Positions 1 to 4,701 of a stretch of DNA of 6,496 nucleotides are shown here, piece by piece. Every line of letters starts with the position of its first letter. Within the stretch, counting starts at the first letter, position 1. The DNA comes from Oscillibacter sp. (lineage in GTDB: Bacteria; Bacillota; Clostridia; Oscillospirales; Oscillospiraceae), in NCBI GenBank assembly GCA_017380995.1, contig JAFOCY010000174.1, positions 1 to 6,496 on the forward strand, given 5' to 3'. The position numbers were made by a program, and so were the translations under genes. The notes under the pieces are model-generated. The model was given only the letters and a program-made list of their open reading frames with translations, ran no database searches and had not been told where the DNA came from.

Positions 1-138
1 ACATCGATTACTACAATAACAGGCGTATCAAGGCAAGACTAAAGGGCTTGCCGCCTGCATTACACAGACAGCAAGCCCTTTCGGCTGCTTGAATAATTTA
101 TGTTAGAAATATTTGTCTAACTTTTTGGGGTCACTTCA
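1..138 (+). mobile_element. Right end of an IS3-family (IS150-like) insertion sequence, left part outside window
   Basis: This is the right-hand end of an insertion sequence that enters from the left edge. It holds the 3' end of the transposase gene and then the terminal inverted repeat at about 115-138. Read on the minus strand, that repeat begins TGAAGTGACCCC and continues AAAAAGTTAGAC. As I recall it, the IS150-type end has the same core (TGACCCCAAAAAGTTAGAC) and also begins with TG. The outer boundary at 138 is inferred from that TG terminus. The expected 3-4 bp target duplication would start at 139 (ttc), but the left copy is outside the window. The element lies immediately downstream of gltS, only 17 bp past its stop codon, and has not interrupted that gene. 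Confidence 0.8.
3..92 (+). CDS. IS3-family transposase (OrfB / fused OrfAB), C-terminal 29 residues only
   Basis: The reading frame open from the left edge encodes 29 residues and stops at TGA 90-92. It starts IDYYNNRRIKARLKGLPP and ends QQALSAA. The Y-I-x-Y-Y-N-x-x-R-(I/P)-x-x-(K/R)-L-K-G-(L/M)-x-P pattern is the hallmark C-terminus of IS3-family transposases, which are DDE integrases of the rve superfamily. It follows the last catalytic glutamate, so no catalytic residue is visible here. The gene is cut by the window edge, not by a mutation, and its stop lies 46 bp before the IS end, as is usual in this family. Whether the element is intact cannot be judged. Confidence 0.85.
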   Translation: MDYYNNRRIKARLKGLPPALHRQQALSAA

Positions 139-155
139 TTCTGCGGTCCTTTTTC

Positions 156-1352
156 TTACGCCATTGTCCCCAGAATGGGGATCAGCAGCGTAATCACGGC
201 GGAGTTCACAAAGTCAATGAAAAGACTCCCCACCATAGGGATCACGAAGAAAGCTGCGGGCGCTGCGCCGTAGCGCCGGGTAACAGCCTGCATATTCGCC
301 ATGGCATTGGAAGTAGCTCCCATAGAAAAGCCAATAAATCCGCCCACCATAACAGCGGCGTCGTAGTCCCGCCCCATAAAACGAAATACGAGAAAATAGC
401 TGAAAACTGCCATCAAAAGGACCTGCAGCGACAAAGCCGCCAGCATGGGCAAGGCCAGATCCGCAAGCTCCCAGAGCTTCAGACCCATCATAGCCATGGC
501 CAGGAAGAGGCTCAGGGACATATTTCCAATCGTTTCGATTTCGTCCCCAGGATACTCTCTGCCCGCTCCATCCAATACGTTGCGCACCAGTGCCGCCACC
601 AGCATCGCACCAATATAGGCCGGGAAGGTAAGGCCCGTGACGCTGGAAAGCCAGGAGCAGAACTTATCACCAATGCCGATACCCAGCATGATAAGCATGA
701 AGCCCTTAACAAACCGGGGGGATGTGGTAGCAAAGCTCTCACTCTCCATATTCCCCTGGCCGCTATCTTCCCCACCGGGAACCTCCAGCTTATGCCGCAC
801 AATAAGGCGCCTTGCAATCGGTCCTCCCATGATGGAGCCGAGCACCAGGCCAAAGGTAGCCGAAGCCAAGCCCACCACCGTGCCGCCCACGGCCCCGGCC
901 TTTTCCAGCTCCGGGCCAAAAGCTGCCGCTGTTCCGGGCCCGCCAATCAGAGAAATGGATCCAACCGCCAGCCCCAGCCGCGGGTCTTTGCCAAAGAAAA
1001 GCAGCGTCCCGGCTCCCACGGCATTTTGCAGCAGTGTCATAATGATCGCCAAAATCAGGCACACCAGCACTGCCTTACCTCCCTTTTTCAATAAAGGCAG
1101 GCTCACCGTAAATCCCACTGTACAGAAAAAGATGGTCATAAACACCGTTTGAAGGGTCGAATCGAAGATAATGTAGGGCTGTCCTGCGGCATACAGCCCC
1201 GCATTCACCAGTGCAAAGCACAATCCTCCAACCAAGGGTGCAGGAATACAGTATTTGGCCAGCACCGTGACCTTTCTGGTTAGATACCCACCCAGCCAGA
1301 ACAAGACCGCCGCAACAGCTACAGCATGGTACATATTCAGTTTAATTTCCAT
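156..1352 (-). CDS. gltS: Sodium/glutamate symporter GltS
   Basis: A 398-residue integral membrane protein of the GltS (ESS) family, which imports glutamate with sodium ions across the cytoplasmic membrane. The length matches the roughly 400-residue family norm. The sequence is almost wholly hydrophobic segments. It has the two glycine-rich re-entrant loop motifs placed symmetrically in the two halves: GGPGTAAAFGP at about residues 137-147 and GFSMGATSNAMANM at about 341-354. The hydrophilic stretch at about 185-212 (RHKLEVPGGEDSG...) fits the cytoplasmic loop between the halves. The start at 1352 is preferred because AAGGGGAG lies 7 nt upstream and the protein then begins MEIKLNMYHA, directly before the first membrane helix. 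The frame stays open upstream to an ATG at 1472, but those 40 residues are polar, run through a leader stem-loop and have no good ribosome site. An IS element ends 17 bp beyond the stop. Glutamate as substrate is a family assignment. Confidence 0.93.
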   Translation of the reverse strand: MEIKLNMYHAVAVAAVLFWLGGYLTRKVTVLAKYCIPAPLVGGLCFALVNAGLYAAGQPYIIFDSTLQTVFMTIFFCTVGFTVSLPLLKKGGKAVLVCLILAIIMTLLQNAVGAGTLLFFGKDPRLGLAVGSISLIGGPGTAAAFGPELEKAGAVGGTVVGLASATFGLVLGSIMGGPIARRLIVRHKLEVPGGEDSGQGNMESESFATTSPRFVKGFMLIMLGIGIGDKFCSWLSSVTGLTFPAYIGAMLVAALVRNVLDGAGREYPGDEIETIGNMSLSLFLAMAMMGLKLWELADLALPMLAALSLQVLLMAVFSYFLVFRFMGRDYDAAVMVGGFIGFSMGATSNAMANMQAVTRRYGAAPAAFFVIPMVGSLFIDFVNSAVITLLIPILGTMA

Positions 1353-1359
1353 TGCCTCG

Positions 1360-1367
1360 CTCCCCTT
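1360..1367 (-). promoter_or_regulatory. Ribosome binding site fixing the gltS start
   Basis: On the minus strand AAGGGGAG precedes the ATG at 1352 by 7 nt. It supports this start over the in-frame ATG 120 bases further upstream. Confidence 0.75.
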
Positions 1368-1414
1368 CACACATTTATGGGACAGTATATGAGGAGCCCC
1401 GGAAAAAGAGCACA

Positions 1415-1443
1415 AAGGGACAGGCTGAAAAAGCCTGTCCCTT
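1415..1443 (-). terminator. Strong stem-loop in the gltS leader (terminator- or attenuator-like)
   Basis: There is a perfect 12-bp inverted repeat (AAGGGACAGGCT / AGCCTGTCCCTT) around a 5-nt loop. On the minus strand it is followed by TTTGTGCTCTTTTT, an interrupted U-rich run. It lies 63 nt before the gltS start and would be inside the gltS transcript if the promoter-like boxes at 1478-1506 are used. It could be an attenuator for gltS, or a terminator for transcription arriving from further upstream on the minus strand. The U-tract is broken, so termination strength is uncertain. A small CCGAG-TTT-CTCGG hairpin lies just upstream at 1452-1464. Confidence 0.5.
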
Positions 1444-1477
1444 GCAGTCTGCCGAGAAACTCGGTTGCACATTTGCT

Positions 1478-1506
1478 ATAATAAGGAGAAATTAGTCGTA
1501 GACCAA
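1478..1506 (-). promoter_or_regulatory. Candidate gltS promoter (minus strand)
   Basis: On the minus strand TTGGTC (1501-1506) is separated by 17 bp from TATTAT (1478-1483). The -10 is good and the -35 matches only its first three bases well. It would give a leader of about 115-120 nt carrying the stem-loop at 1415-1443. On the plus strand the same AT-rich block reads TGCTATAAT, an extended -10 box, so the true direction is ambiguous. Confidence 0.35.
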
Positions 1507-1720
1507 ACAATCTGCTTAGCAGATATCGTAGAGGGAAATCTCTTATCGCTCAACTAGAGCAGCCTAGCAGAAATTTAGTTTTATGGATGAATCCTTTGAC
1601 AGCTGAATTCTGATTTCAAATTGTCCGGTATGCAACGCCCAAAGGTGTGCATACCGGACAATCAACGTAGACCACTAAACTTCTATTTGTTTCGCCCGCA
1701 GTTTGCTCGCTAAGAATTAA
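1485..1720. other. Gene-free region with several stem-loops between gltS and the serine tRNAs
   Basis: No protein-coding gene is supported here. On the plus strand three short stem-loops follow one another: ATCTGC-TTA-GCAGAT (1510-1524), AGAG-6 nt-CTCT (1530-1543) and GCTC-5 nt-GAGC (1548-1560). A much longer one lies at 1620-1662 and is listed separately. The 9-mer CGTAGACCA occurs at 1497-1505 and again at 1666-1674, bracketing this structured block. A plus-strand extended -10 (TGCTATAAT, 1474-1482) lies just before it. A structured non-coding RNA is possible, but no known RNA family was recognised. Confidence 0.4.
1620..1662. repeat. Perfect 15-bp inverted repeat, 13-nt loop
   Basis: ATTGTCCGGTATGCA (1620-1634) is followed by a 13-nt loop and its exact reverse complement (1648-1662). 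The loop can add about three more pairs (GCC/GGT). Neither flank has a T-run directly against the stem, so it is not a textbook intrinsic terminator. It is about 60 bp past the tRNA-Ser terminator on the minus strand. The function is unknown. It could be a back-up terminator, part of a structured RNA, or a relic of a mobile element end. Confidence 0.6.
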
Positions 1721-1761
1721 AGGGGAAAAGAAAAACCCCAAAGCCTTGCGGCTTCGAGGTT
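1721..1761 (-). terminator. Intrinsic terminator of the serine tRNA operon, probably bidirectional
   Basis: On the minus strand AACCTCGAAGCC - GCAA - GGCTTTGGGGTT forms a 12-bp stem with two G-U pairs and a stable GNRA tetraloop. It is followed by TTTCTTTTCCCC. It starts 5 nt after the CCA end of tRNA-Ser(GCT). On the plus strand the same stem is followed by TTTC within a run of five T, so it may also stop plus-strand transcription. Confidence 0.85.
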
Positions 1762-1765
1762 TTTC

Positions 1766-1859
1766 TGGCGCAGAAGGAGGGATTTGAACCCTCGCGGCGT
1801 TTTTTAGACACCCTACTCCCTTAGCAGGGGAGCCCCTTCGGCCTCTTGGGTACTTCTGC
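1766..1859 (-). tRNA. tRNA-Ser, anticodon GCT
   Basis: A 94-nt class II tRNA including an encoded CCA tail. The acceptor arms GCAGAAG and CTTCTGC pair perfectly, followed by discriminator G and CCA. The anticodon loop CTGCTAA gives anticodon GCT (plus-strand positions 1823-1825), which reads AGC/AGU serine codons. The T-loop is GTTCAAATC, and there is a long variable arm as expected for serine. It lies 22 nt downstream of tRNA-Ser(TGA) in the same transcript and is followed at once by a terminator. Confidence 0.96.
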
Positions 1860-1881
1860 AAACAATATTTAGGAAGATGTG

Positions 1882-1969
1882 TGGCGGAGAGAGTGGGATT
1901 CGAACCCACGGACGCTTTCACGTCGCCGGTTTTCAAGACCGGTTCCTTCAACCGCTCGGACATCTCTCC
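1882..1969 (-). tRNA. tRNA-Ser, anticodon TGA
   Basis: An 88-nt class II tRNA with encoded CCA. The acceptor arms GGAGAGA and TCTCTCC pair fully, and the discriminator is G. The anticodon loop CTTGAAA gives TGA (plus-strand positions 1933-1935), which reads UCA-type serine codons. The T-loop is GTTCGAATC. The variable arm is long, with the pairing halves GACG and CGTC around GTGAAAG. It is the first gene of the two-tRNA minus-strand unit and lies just behind a strong promoter. Confidence 0.97.
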
Positions 1970-1995
1970 ATCTGGAGTGTCGGAACACTTTTGAC

Positions 1996-2024
1996 ATGAT
2001 ACCACGAAGGCGACGGTTTGTCAA
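1996..2024 (-). promoter_or_regulatory. Promoter of the tRNA-Ser(TGA)-tRNA-Ser(GCT) unit
   Basis: On the minus strand a perfect -35 TTGACA (2019-2024) is separated by exactly 17 bp from TATCAT (1996-2001). The predicted start lies about 20 nt before the tRNA-Ser(TGA) 5' end. This is a near-consensus housekeeping sigma promoter, as expected for stable RNA. Confidence 0.85.
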
Positions 2025-2077
2025 CAGAAATCTGGATTTTCAACGTCAAAAAAATTTCGAGTTTTTCAAAAAAAAGC

Positions 2078-2106
2078 TTGCATTTTGGGAAAAACCGTGC
2101 TATTAT
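2078..2106 (+). promoter_or_regulatory. Promoter of tRNA-Pro(GGG)
   Basis: TTGCAT (2078-2083), a 17-bp spacer, then TATTAT (2101-2106) preceded by TGC, giving an extended -10. Predicted transcription starts about 25 nt before the tRNA. An A/T-rich tract at 2047-2075, with A and T runs, lies directly upstream and could act as an UP element. The promoter is divergent from that of the serine tRNAs. Confidence 0.8.
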
Positions 2107-2138
2107 AACTAAGCTGACTTCAAGCGAGGTCGGCGTAT

Positions 2139-2214
<76 letters not shown>

Positions 2215-2218
2215 AATT

Positions 2219-2258
2219 AGTCCTGAAACTGTAACGGTTTCAGGACTTTTTGTTTTTC
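2219..2258 (+). terminator. Intrinsic terminator of tRNA-Pro
   Basis: AGTCCTGAAAC (2219-2229) and GTTTCAGGACT (2237-2247) form a perfect 11-bp stem with a 7-nt loop. It is followed by TTTTGTTTTTC and begins 4 nt after the tRNA CCA. Confidence 0.9.
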
Positions 2259-2692
2259 TCTGAAAGACATCCCCTCTCTCCCGAACATAATATGAACATA
2301 ACGGCATCAAACAGACTGAATAAAAGCTTCCTACGCAGACAATCCCAACTCAAACAGATCGTTGGGCTTGTTGGCTGCCGCTAAAAGAATCTCCCAAGAC
2401 AAATGGGCGTATCCTTCCGTCACATCCCGGCGTGGTGGTCCTGACAGGCCAGCGGATCATGGCAGCCTGCGGCCTTCCCGGCAGCAAGCGTTCTGTCTCT
2501 TTAGACCTGGAAAAATTGGATAAATACGCGGAGACCCCTCCGCACTAAACTATAAAGCCACTTTTTGCGCAGGGAAAAACACTTTCTCCTTTACGGTTAC
2601 CCGGAGACGGGAGAGAAGTTTTCCCGGCACATCGCCGCCCGTCTGGCTGCGGAGCTGGCTGCGGAAGAACAACAACATTCCAACTAATTTAC
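2259..2692. pseudogene. Gene-free region with short start-less open stretches, possible decayed coding sequence
   Basis: No intact gene is visible in 434 bp. Several short open stretches look protein-like but have no start and no partner. On the plus strand, one ends at TAA 2546-2548 and contains HPGVVVLTGQRIMAACGLPG (about 2423-2482). A second, in another frame, runs 2556-2687, contains LLYGYPETGEKFSRHIAARL and ends in a helix-like, Ala/Glu-rich tail. A 12-bp tandem repeat (CTGGCTGCGGA at 2643-2653 and 2655-2665) encodes that tail. On the minus strand 2331-2456 is open and contains RDVTEGYAHLSWEILLAAAN. I recognise none of these with confidence. The minus-strand piece only vaguely recalls a tyrosine-recombinase tail and lacks the catalytic context. 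The stretches could be relics of one or more genes, or chance. Confidence 0.3.
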
Positions 2693-2731
2693 AAGAATGC
2701 ACCCGGAAACTATGTTTCCGGGTGCATTCTT
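2693..2731 (-). terminator. Long hairpin at the end of the SorC-family regulator gene
   Basis: A perfect 18-bp inverted repeat (2693-2710 and 2714-2731) around a 3-nt loop has the core GCACCCGGAAAC. On the minus strand it begins exactly at the last base of the regulator's stop codon. It is followed by ATTCTTGTAAATT, a modest U-rich tail. The plus-strand side, ATTCTTCATCTTTTC, is similar, so it may work in both directions. Confidence 0.75.
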
Positions 2732-3657
2732 CATCTTTTCAGGACTTTTTGTGCGGTATGCTCATCTGTGACCAGCGTGTCGACCAACCCCGTGCGCAAC
2801 GCACCGCAGATGGCATCGATCTTATCATTTCCATCGCTGCTGCAGGCGATCGCTACCGTCTCTCCGGCCTTTCTCAAACTCTCTGCCGAGGCGCACAGCG
2901 CCCGCTCATAAGGCTCGATCAATGTCCCATCCGCCGTAAAAAGATGGGTGGCGATGTCGCCCACAGCATCGTCCTTTCGCTCGTGGTGGCCAAATACGTC
3001 CTCAAACATCCGAAGTACCGCAGTATTACCGATGCCGACGATGGCCAGGTCTACGTTCTCCCACAGCGCCTCGATCTTTTTGTAATATGAGGTATTCTTG
3101 AACAGCGCGCCGTCCTCCGCCTGGTCAGGCCGATAAGGGAACCAGGCGTATTTCACTTCCGCGCCGATCTTATCCGCAAAGCCTCTTGCCAGCTCATTGG
3201 ACAAAAAGCAGGACCGTTCACTGTCCGTTGCACCGAAAAGTGGAAACACTGTATTTCCTTCGGTCCGGACCTGGGGCAGTTCCACAATAAAGGACTGCAG
3301 CGTCCGCCCCCAGGAAAGGGCGATCTTCTTTCCGCCTTGTTCCAGGGTGGGCAAGAGATACTCCACCGCCTTCTTTACCGTCATCAGCTGGCAAAGATCA
3401 TCGTCTTTCCCGCTGACACTGCAGACCACTGCGCGGCGGATCCCAAAACGAGAACACAGTTGCCGCTCCAGCTCTCCGCAGTCCTTTTCCGGGTCGTGGA
3501 TCCTGATCTCCACGATGCGCTCGTTGATCGCATCATTCAGAAGCTTCGAGACCGTCTGACGGGTCAGCTTCATGATCTGCGCGATCTCCTGCTGCGTGCA
3601 TTTCTTTTCGTAATACAAAACGGCCGCTTCCACCATCAACTGTTTTTCTGCGCCCAT
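2731..3657 (-). CDS. SorC/DeoR-type sugar-binding transcriptional regulator
   Basis: A 308-residue cytoplasmic DNA-binding regulator of the SorC family, whose members usually respond to a phosphorylated sugar. An N-terminal helix-turn-helix lies at about residues 21-50 (TQQEIAQIMKLTRQTVSKLL). The sugar-isomerase-like effector domain follows, with family signatures ALSWGRTL (113-120), AIVGIGN (205-211), GDIATHLFTADGT (233-245) and a C-terminal GALRTGLVDTLVTDEHTA (285-302). The full length matches the family. The start at 3657 is chosen because GGAGAGAGG precedes it and because the regulator's own promoter (3688-3716) lies downstream of the more distal in-frame ATG at 3765, so that longer form would not be transcribed. 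The gene is divergent from the aldolase-sorE operon and is its obvious candidate regulator, by analogy with SorC of sorbose operons. Repressor or activator status is not shown. Confidence 0.92.
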   Translation of the reverse strand: MGAEKQLMVEAAVLYYEKKCTQQEIAQIMKLTRQTVSKLLNDAINERIVEIRIHDPEKDCGELERQLCSRFGIRRAVVCSVSGKDDDLCQLMTVKKAVEYLLPTLEQGGKKIALSWGRTLQSFIVELPQVRTEGNTVFPLFGATDSERSCFLSNELARGFADKIGAEVKYAWFPYRPDQAEDGALFKNTSYYKKIEALWENVDLAIVGIGNTAVLRMFEDVFGHHERKDDAVGDIATHLFTADGTLIEPYERALCASAESLRKAGETVAIACSSDGNDKIDAICGALRTGLVDTLVTDEHTAQKVLKR

Positions 3658-3687
3658 AGCCCTCTCTCCATCACTGTGTTTTTTCCT

Positions 3688-3716
3688 ATTATAAAGGTCA
3701 CTCCATTTGAAGTCAA
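3688..3716 (-). promoter_or_regulatory. Promoter of the SorC-family regulator
   Basis: On the minus strand TTGACT (3711-3716), a 17-bp spacer, then a perfect TATAAT (3688-3693). The predicted start is near 3681, giving a leader of about 24 nt to the ATG at 3657. It is close to consensus, and its position rules out the upstream ATG at 3765. Confidence 0.85.
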
Positions 3717-3738
3717 CGGGTTTCCCTGTGATCCCGTT
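3715..3738. promoter_or_regulatory. Possible second operator near the regulator -35 box
   Basis: The inverted repeat AACGGG - 12 nt - CCCGTT overlaps the regulator's -35 box. Its position suits autoregulation, but the arms are short and unrelated in sequence to the main palindrome at 3745-3773. It may be chance. Confidence 0.25.
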
Positions 3739-3744
3739 CAATAT

Positions 3745-3773
3745 TTTAACATTTGTATTTGGCAAATGTTAAA
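3745..3773. promoter_or_regulatory. Operator palindrome over the aldolase-sorE promoter
   Basis: TTTAACATTTG and CAAATGTTAAA form a perfect 11-bp-arm palindrome with a 7-bp centre (tatttgg). It covers the whole -35 box of the operon promoter (3759-3764) and the start of its spacer. A dyad of this size in the divergent region of a regulator and its target operon is the expected binding site for the SorC-family protein. The placement suggests repression of the operon in the absence of inducer. That the regulator binds here is inferred from position. Confidence 0.7.
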
Positions 3774-3787
3774 TTCGTTGTTATGAT
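3759..3787 (+). promoter_or_regulatory. Promoter of the aldolase-sorE operon
   Basis: TTGGCA (3759-3764), a 17-bp spacer, then TATGAT (3782-3787), preceded by TGT, which makes an extended -10. The predicted start is near 3794, about 23 nt before the aldolase ATG. Its -35 is buried in the palindrome at 3745-3773. Confidence 0.85.
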
Positions 3788-3803
3788 GGACCTATCAAAA
3801 TAC

Positions 3804-3811
3804 AGGAGGGG
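3804..3811 (+). promoter_or_regulatory. Ribosome binding site of the aldolase gene
   Basis: AGGAGGGG is placed 5 nt before the ATG at 3817. It decides this start over the ATG four codons further in. Confidence 0.85.
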
Positions 3812-3816
3812 TTTCC

Positions 3817-4686
3817 ATGTTAGTTACGATGAAAGAAATGCTCGCCGATGCCCAGATGCGCCATTACGCCATTCCGGCTTTCGATGTGAGCAATTATGAA
3901 ATGATGAAAGCCGTTCTGGATATCTGCGAGGAAGAGCGCTCTCCTGCCCTGTTGATGGGACTTGGCGTGGATCTTCAGGGCAAGGGGATGGATCTGATCC
4001 CCGCCATGATCGCCGAGGCCTCCAGATTCTACACCATTCCCGTTTGCCTCCATCTGGATCACGCCACTGACCTGAAACTGATCAAACAGGCTGCTGCCGC
4101 AGGCTTCAGCTCCGTGATGTATGACGGTTCCACCCTTCCCTTTGAGGAAAATGCCCGCAAAACTGCAGAAGTAGTGCGATATGCTCACGCCAATGGCCTT
4201 ACAGTGGAAGCAGAACTGGGCCATGTAGGCAACGCCATGGTGGGCAACGAAAAGGATACCGTGCTCAACGAAGATCCCGAGGATACCCTGACGGATCCCG
4301 CGGATGTGGTGCGCTTCATCGACCAGACGGATGTGGACGCCCTGGCTATCGCCATCGGTACTGCCCACGGCGTTTACAAAAAGACTCCCACCCTTCGCAT
4401 TGACCGGCTGGATGAGATCACTGCCGTTTGCGACCGCCCCCTGGTACTCCACGGCGGCAGCGGCACCCCGGACGATCAAATGCAAACCGCCATCCTCCAC
4501 GGCATCACCAAAATCAACATCTACTCCGACGTGGTGGCCGCCATGAACGCCGGACTGAAGGCCAAGCTGGACACTATTGCCAATCCCGCCGTCTGGCCGG
4601 TCTTCGTCTTTGAACAGGCCCGGGAGAATATGAGAGAAGTCATCCGCTGCAAGCTCCGCACCTTCGGCAGCAGCGGCAAGGTGTAA
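3817..4686 (+). CDS. Class II (zinc-dependent) ketose-bisphosphate aldolase, FbaA/GatY/KbaY type
   Basis: A 289-residue cytoplasmic TIM-barrel enzyme that cleaves a ketose 1,6-bisphosphate into dihydroxyacetone phosphate and glyceraldehyde 3-phosphate. The family signatures are all present. HLDHA (79-83) carries the catalytic Asp81 and zinc ligand His82. AELGHVG (132-138) carries conserved Glu133. GTAHGVYK (181-188) has zinc ligand His184. LHGGSG (211-216) has zinc ligand His212. NIYSD (234-238) is the phosphate/substrate-binding strand. The length is typical of the GatY/KbaY/short FbaA group. Sequence alone does not separate fructose from tagatose bisphosphate specificity. It is first in an operon with the sorE-like gene 15 bp downstream and is divergent from a SorC-family regulator. 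That context suggests a peripheral sugar pathway, not core glycolysis. Confidence 0.93.
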   Translation: MLVTMKEMLADAQMRHYAIPAFDVSNYEMMKAVLDICEEERSPALLMGLGVDLQGKGMDLIPAMIAEASRFYTIPVCLHLDHATDLKLIKQAAAAGFSSVMYDGSTLPFEENARKTAEVVRYAHANGLTVEAELGHVGNAMVGNEKDTVLNEDPEDTLTDPADVVRFIDQTDVDALAIAIGTAHGVYKKTPTLRIDRLDEITAVCDRPLVLHGGSGTPDDQMQTAILHGITKINIYSDVVAAMNAGLKAKLDTIANPAVWPVFVFEQARENMREVIRCKLRTFGSSGKV

Positions 4687-4695
4687 AAGGAGGAA
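4687..4695 (+). promoter_or_regulatory. Ribosome binding site of the sorE-like gene
   Basis: AAGGAGGAA starts right after the aldolase stop codon and ends 6 nt before the ATG at 4702. No promoter-like sequence fits in the 15-bp gap, so the two genes are co-transcribed. Confidence 0.85.
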
Positions 4696-4701
4696 CCGTT
4701 C

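Noticed and set aside
41..81. 11-bp inverted repeat AAAGGGCTTGC / GCAAGCCCTTT, considered as a terminator
   Set aside because: The loop is 19 nt, no T-run follows on either strand, and the sequence is inside the transposase coding frame, which ends after it.
637..1152. Open frames on both strands inside gltS
   Set aside because: They overlap a complete membrane-transporter gene and encode low-complexity Pro/Ser- or Arg-rich strings without motifs or ribosome sites.
1474..1500. Plus-strand TGCTATAAT followed by AAGGAGAAATTAG, considered as promoter plus ribosome site for a small gene
   Set aside because: No start codon with an open frame follows at a usable distance. Kept only as a possible RNA promoter.
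2528..2543. Small hairpin GCGGAG-ACCC-CTCCGC
   Set aside because: Only 6 bp, with no adjacent T-run and no gene ending at it; likely chance in a GC-rich stretch.
3700..3816. Catabolite-repression (cre) site for CcpA in the aldolase-sorE promoter region
   Set aside because: No stretch matches the TGNAANCGNNNNCA-type pattern well on either strand.
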